A model generated the notes under the pieces. The model was not told the DNA's origin, made no database searches, and saw only the letters and a list, made by a program, of their open reading frames with translations. From assembly GCF_013201545.1 (NCBI RefSeq), contig NZ_CP053746.1:4788501-4852500 (forward strand): 64,000 nt of DNA, in the 5' to 3' direction. Source of the stretch: Pseudomonas graminis (GTDB lineage: Bacteria > Pseudomonadota > Gammaproteobacteria > Pseudomonadales > Pseudomonadaceae). Below, piece by piece: positions 60,997 to 64,000 of the stretch. Both the position numbers and the translations under genes were made by a program. Positions within the stretch are counted from its first letter, which is position 1; each line of letters starts with the position of its first letter.

Positions 60997-63719
60997 GGAG
61001 CCTCCTCTTCCTGATCGGCGGTGTTATTCAGCACGGCGGCATACTGCGTGCGGTGGTCGGCGTGCGAGGCGGGTTGATTGACCGGGGTGTCGGGCGCAGA
61101 ACGGTGGTGGTGCAGGCCCTGATTGGCCAGCCTCCCCTGCTCGGGATGGCGGTAGGTGGTCACGGCGGGAATGCGGTAGCTGACGCCGTTGGCCATTTCC
61201 AGCCGGTATTCCTGCGTCGTCGGCTGATGATCAACCTCGACATGCCCGCTGGTGTCCATGACGCCCTCGCTGATCAACCCACCATCGGCATAAAGCTTGT
61301 AGGGCATGTGAGTCCAGCTGCCGCCAAGGTTGGGCGCTGCGGCCAGCTTCAGGCGCAGAGGCTGACGAGTCAGCTGTTTCGGGGAATCGGGATGGTCGGC
61401 AGCCATGGTCGCGCCGCCCTTGAGGAACTGAAAAGTCGCGGCCTTGAGGAGATGGTCGCCCGCCGTCCCCGACTCGATGAGACCCTGCTCCAGCGTCAGG
61501 TAACTGCCTGCGGCGTTCAGCACGATCTTCTTCTTGGCGACGATGTGGATCTCGTCTTCGGTGCTGGTGATGCTCAGGCCTTGCCGGGCCAGCAGCTCCA
61601 GCGTGTCGTTCTGCGCCTGCACGGTGACCGGCCCTTGATTGGCGATCAGCTTGATGCCCAACTGGCGCACGAACAGGCTCAAGCCTTTGCCGACGCCGAT
61701 GAACATTCGCTTGACGACGCCGATGTCGGCTTCGCCGCCAGCGTTGAGCATCAGGTTGTCGTGTGCCGCCAGTTGCAGGTGCTTGCCGCTGGTGAGGGCA
61801 ATGCCTTGGGGGGCGCTGAGCAACAGCACGGCGGATTTGAGCTGTTCGAGGTTCTGTTCAAGCAGGTCCATTTGCGCCTGAACCGCAGCGGGTTCGGCCC
61901 TGCTCGCCTGGGCATCCTGGGACAGCCCTTGCAGTTGCTCCACCGCGTGCTGCAGGTGAGCAATCGCCGCTGCCATCTCAAGTTGCTGGCCCTGGGCGCC
62001 GGCCTGTTCATCGGCGCTGATGAACAGCCCTTTGCCGCTGCGGATTGCCCCCCAGCCATCGGTGCGCAGTTCGAAGCCTTCGCCGCGCTTCTGCTTGCTC
62101 GCGTCCACCAGATGCCCCAGATTCAGCTGACTCTTGCCACTGTGGTCGGTGCTGAGCTTGACGTGCTCTTTGCCGCGCTCGTCTTCCATGCGCAGTTTGT
62201 TGTTGGCCGGCGTGCGCAGCACGTTGCGGGTGAAGTCCCGGTCTGCCAGGGTCACCGGATCCGGGTGCCGGTCGTCGTGCAAGGCATGGGCGATGTAGGG
62301 CCGGTCGGGGTCGCCGTGCTCAAAGGCCACGGCCACTTCGGTGCCGGCAATCAGCGGCAGGTGCAGGCCGTGGGTGTCGCCGGCGTAGGCGCGGGCCAGC
62401 CGCAGCCACGCGCTTTCTTCACCGGTTTCCCAGCTGTCCCGGTCGAACAGGAAGTTGACCTTGTAGCGACCTTCCTTATCGATGTGGCTGTAGGGGTCAT
62501 TGGCGATGACGCTGGTCACACGGGCGGCAACGGTGCCGGCAAGCTGTGGCTTGCGCGGCACCGGCGGCCGGAAGCAAACGTTCTCGCTGTAGGGAATGGC
62601 GACGAAGCTGACTTCGAAACTGCGGTCCCGGGCAGCGCGCAGACTCAGGCCGGTGATCACCGCACCGGGTTCGAACGCATGGGGGGGATCGCCGGTGACG
62701 CTGAGCATCTGCCCCAGCGCCAGGGTCGCACTGCTGCTGACGCCGCTGAGTCGCGTCTGGGCATTGAGATAACGTTCGTGGCGAAGGCGCGCATAGAAAA
62801 AGCCGCTTTCGCTCTCAAGGTCCTCGTCCAGATCCCGTGCGTCGCCGAGCACGGTGTAGGGCTCGGCGTAGTGGTAGGCCTCGCCATAGGTGGTGGTGGC
62901 GCGGCGGCTCTGGTCGACTTCGCCGTCGAGCCAGGCGTTGGCATCCCGTGGGTCATAGGCACGAAAGTGAATGTGCTTTTCCACCACGCAATGATCGGAT
63001 TGCAACTGCCACACGGCGTCCTGATCATGGCTGTCCAGCCCCGATGGCGAGCGATACGGCACCTTGATTTGAGGCCATTGGTAGTGGCGCTGGTCGTCGT
63101 GAAATTCGATCACATCAATATCGAGACGGGCGTCGTGGGCGAACCGAAACCAGATGCCCACCTCGGCCAGCAGCCGTGAAATGAACGCCAGATCGCTTTC
63201 ACCGAACTGCATCACTTGCTCTCGGCGAGGGTAGTCACGAACGAGGTTGAACCGGAAATCCTGCCCCTCCATGCCGTGGCGACTGCGCAGAATGCTCTCG
63301 ACAATCTCCGGCACCGACCTCTGTTGGTAGATCCGGTACTGACGGCCGCGGGACAGCAACGCCATGCGCGGTTCCAGCGTGACTTCGTAACGCGCCTCGT
63401 CTTTGGAGGCTGACAGGCACTTGAAACCCGTGACCACGCCGCAAACAGTGCGCAGCGGCTCGGTGGATGGCAGCGGCAACCCGCGCGCCGCACCGGGCAG
63501 CAGATGCGCCGCGGTGTGCAGCGTGAACTGCGCCTCTTTGCCAAGCATGTGCCCGGCGCCTATATCCTGAACCGTCGAGGTGAACTCGATGACGTAGGTG
63601 AATGGCTGGCTGAGCTGTTCTTCGCCCGTGAACGTCAGTACGTCGAGGTCGGCATTCAAATCGTCGACGCGCAGGGTGTGACGGCTGTGGTCAAAAAAGG
63701 CCGGGAGTGAGTCCGTCAT
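60993..63719 (-). CDS. vgrG: T6SS spike protein VgrG (TssI) with C-terminal extension
   Basis: The 908-aa protein has the phage gp27-like part (about 10-400; VVTGFKCL, RSRHGMEGQDFRF), the gp5-like OB/needle part with the VgrG marker AFEHGDPDRPYIAHALHD near 530, and a DUF2345 region (about 670-800). A C-terminal extension (about 810-905; YKLYADGGLISEGVMD) resembles the transthyretin-like adaptor seen in VgrGs that carry Tle effectors. The ATG at 63719 is chosen by family alignment. The stop overlaps the effector's start, supporting specific loading of that effector. Confidence 0.93.
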   Translation of the reverse strand: MTDSLPAFFDHSRHTLRVDDLNADLDVLTFTGEEQLSQPFTYVIEFTSTVQDIGAGHMLGKEAQFTLHTAAHLLPGAARGLPLPSTEPLRTVCGVVTGFKCLSASKDEARYEVTLEPRMALLSRGRQYRIYQQRSVPEIVESILRSRHGMEGQDFRFNLVRDYPRREQVMQFGESDLAFISRLLAEVGIWFRFAHDARLDIDVIEFHDDQRHYQWPQIKVPYRSPSGLDSHDQDAVWQLQSDHCVVEKHIHFRAYDPRDANAWLDGEVDQSRRATTTYGEAYHYAEPYTVLGDARDLDEDLESESGFFYARLRHERYLNAQTRLSGVSSSATLALGQMLSVTGDPPHAFEPGAVITGLSLRAARDRSFEVSFVAIPYSENVCFRPPVPRKPQLAGTVAARVTSVIANDPYSHIDKEGRYKVNFLFDRDSWETGEESAWLRLARAYAGDTHGLHLPLIAGTEVAVAFEHGDPDRPYIAHALHDDRHPDPVTLADRDFTRNVLRTPANNKLRMEDERGKEHVKLSTDHSGKSQLNLGHLVDASKQKRGEGFELRTDGWGAIRSGKGLFISADEQAGAQGQQLEMAAAIAHLQHAVEQLQGLSQDAQASRAEPAAVQAQMDLLEQNLEQLKSAVLLLSAPQGIALTSGKHLQLAAHDNLMLNAGGEADIGVVKRMFIGVGKGLSLFVRQLGIKLIANQGPVTVQAQNDTLELLARQGLSITSTEDEIHIVAKKKIVLNAAGSYLTLEQGLIESGTAGDHLLKAATFQFLKGGATMAADHPDSPKQLTRQPLRLKLAAAPNLGGSWTHMPYKLYADGGLISEGVMDTSGHVEVDHQPTTQEYRLEMANGVSYRIPAVTTYRHPEQGRLANQGLHHHRSAPDTPVNQPASHADHRTQYAAVLNNTADQEEEAP

Positions 63720-63721
63720 GG

Positions 63722-64000
63722 TCAGACACCCCTCACGACAAGCTCTTCGACCATGTTGGCGAGCGTGCGATTCAGGAACCACCACAGGACGGCCAGCGCC
63801 AGCCCCGCGATTGCCAGGTGCAGCAGTGGAGAACGTAGCCACCAGGGGAATGTGCGGACAGGCCCTCTGGCGTCTATCCAGGTCGGCCGCACCGGGAACA
63901 GGTGCGGCCCTGCCAGTGCGTCCAGCCGGTTTTTCAGGACCAGGCGCTCTTCGTCATCCAGCGATCGATAACCGCCCAGAAAGCCCAACATCATCACCCG
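63722..64000 (-). CDS. TssL/DotU-like T6SS membrane protein, C-terminal part (cut by window edge)
   Basis: The frame runs off the right edge. The visible 92 codons begin with MMMLGFLGGYRSLDDEERLVL, matching the conserved end of the IcmH/DotU domain, and include a single transmembrane helix (LLHLAIAGLALAVLWWFL) near the C terminus, as in TssL. It would be part of the inner-membrane T6SS complex. It ends two bases before the vgrG start, so it is in the same unit. The 5' part is missing, so the assignment is moderate. Confidence 0.7.
   Translation of the reverse strand, partial: RVMMLGFLGGYRSLDDEERLVLKNRLDALAGPHLFPVRPTWIDARGPVRTFPWWLRSPLLHLAIAGLALAVLWWFLNRTLANMVEELVVRGV

Noticed and set aside
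60819..63179. Long plus-strand frame opposite vgrG and the start of the lipase gene
   Set aside because: Shadow frame in GC-rich DNA. It spans two real genes and shows no domain or ribosome site.

Overview
This 64 kb window looks like chromosomal DNA of a Pseudomonas of the fluorescens/syringae type. The evidence is high GC with strong third-position bias, many REP palindromes of the 'ccggctaaagccgg' kind, and typical genus content: copA-cueR, aerobic cobN cobalamin genes, nfuA, uppP, metH and a type VI secretion (T6SS) island. No rRNA, tRNA, prophage, insertion sequence or CRISPR array was seen. The species is not determined.

Layout. 0.1-8.7 kb: a MocR-type regulator, REP elements, a Gfo/Idh/MocA oxidoreductase, a probable alpha-ketoglutarate semialdehyde dehydrogenase, an FKBP prolyl isomerase, and a LysR gene divergent from an EamA exporter plus quinone-reductase pair, ending in a relic of an NmrA-like gene. 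8.7-19.5 kb, all minus strand: a signalling block. It has a stressosome module (rsbR, rsbS, rsbT and an RsbX-like phosphatase), a histidine kinase and a hybrid kinase in one tightly overlapping unit, followed by a bacteriophytochrome, its response regulator and another hybrid kinase. 19.8-28.6 kb: a membrane protein, a DUF1615 lipoprotein, an isochorismatase-like hydrolase with a 2-hydroxyacid dehydrogenase, a HAD hydrolase, a radical-SAM DNA repair pair behind a perfect LexA box, an alpha/beta hydrolase and an azoreductase. 28.9-38.7 kb: LysR, copA-cueR with its operator, an orphan acyl carrier protein, DUF1294-uppP, pnuC-nadR-like, and a degenerate sigma54-type activator. 38.7-48.6 kb: the cobalamin region. 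cobW-cobN-chlI-chlD lies on the minus strand and cbtB-cbtA-cobE-cobM on the plus strand, with a cobalamin riboswitch for each direction in the shared leader region. 48.6-54.4 kb: nfuA, an acyltransferase and metH with a MetR-like box. 54.6-64 kb, minus strand: a T6SS island with tssL (cut by the window edge), vgrG, a phospholipase D effector, two paralogous Sel1-repeat immunity lipoproteins, PAAR and tssF.

How the genes work together. The 8.7-19.5 kb block looks like one information path. RsbR/RsbS would form the stressosome core and RsbT the switch kinase. The RsbX-like protein would reset it. Output would pass to histidine kinases rather than to a SigB cascade, with a light-sensing phytochrome kinase directly downstream. 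B12 synthesis and cobalt uptake are linked by the paired riboswitches, and B12-dependent MetH lies nearby. The T6SS genes form a delivery cassette in which VgrG and PAAR carry the lipase and the lipoproteins protect the producer's periplasm.
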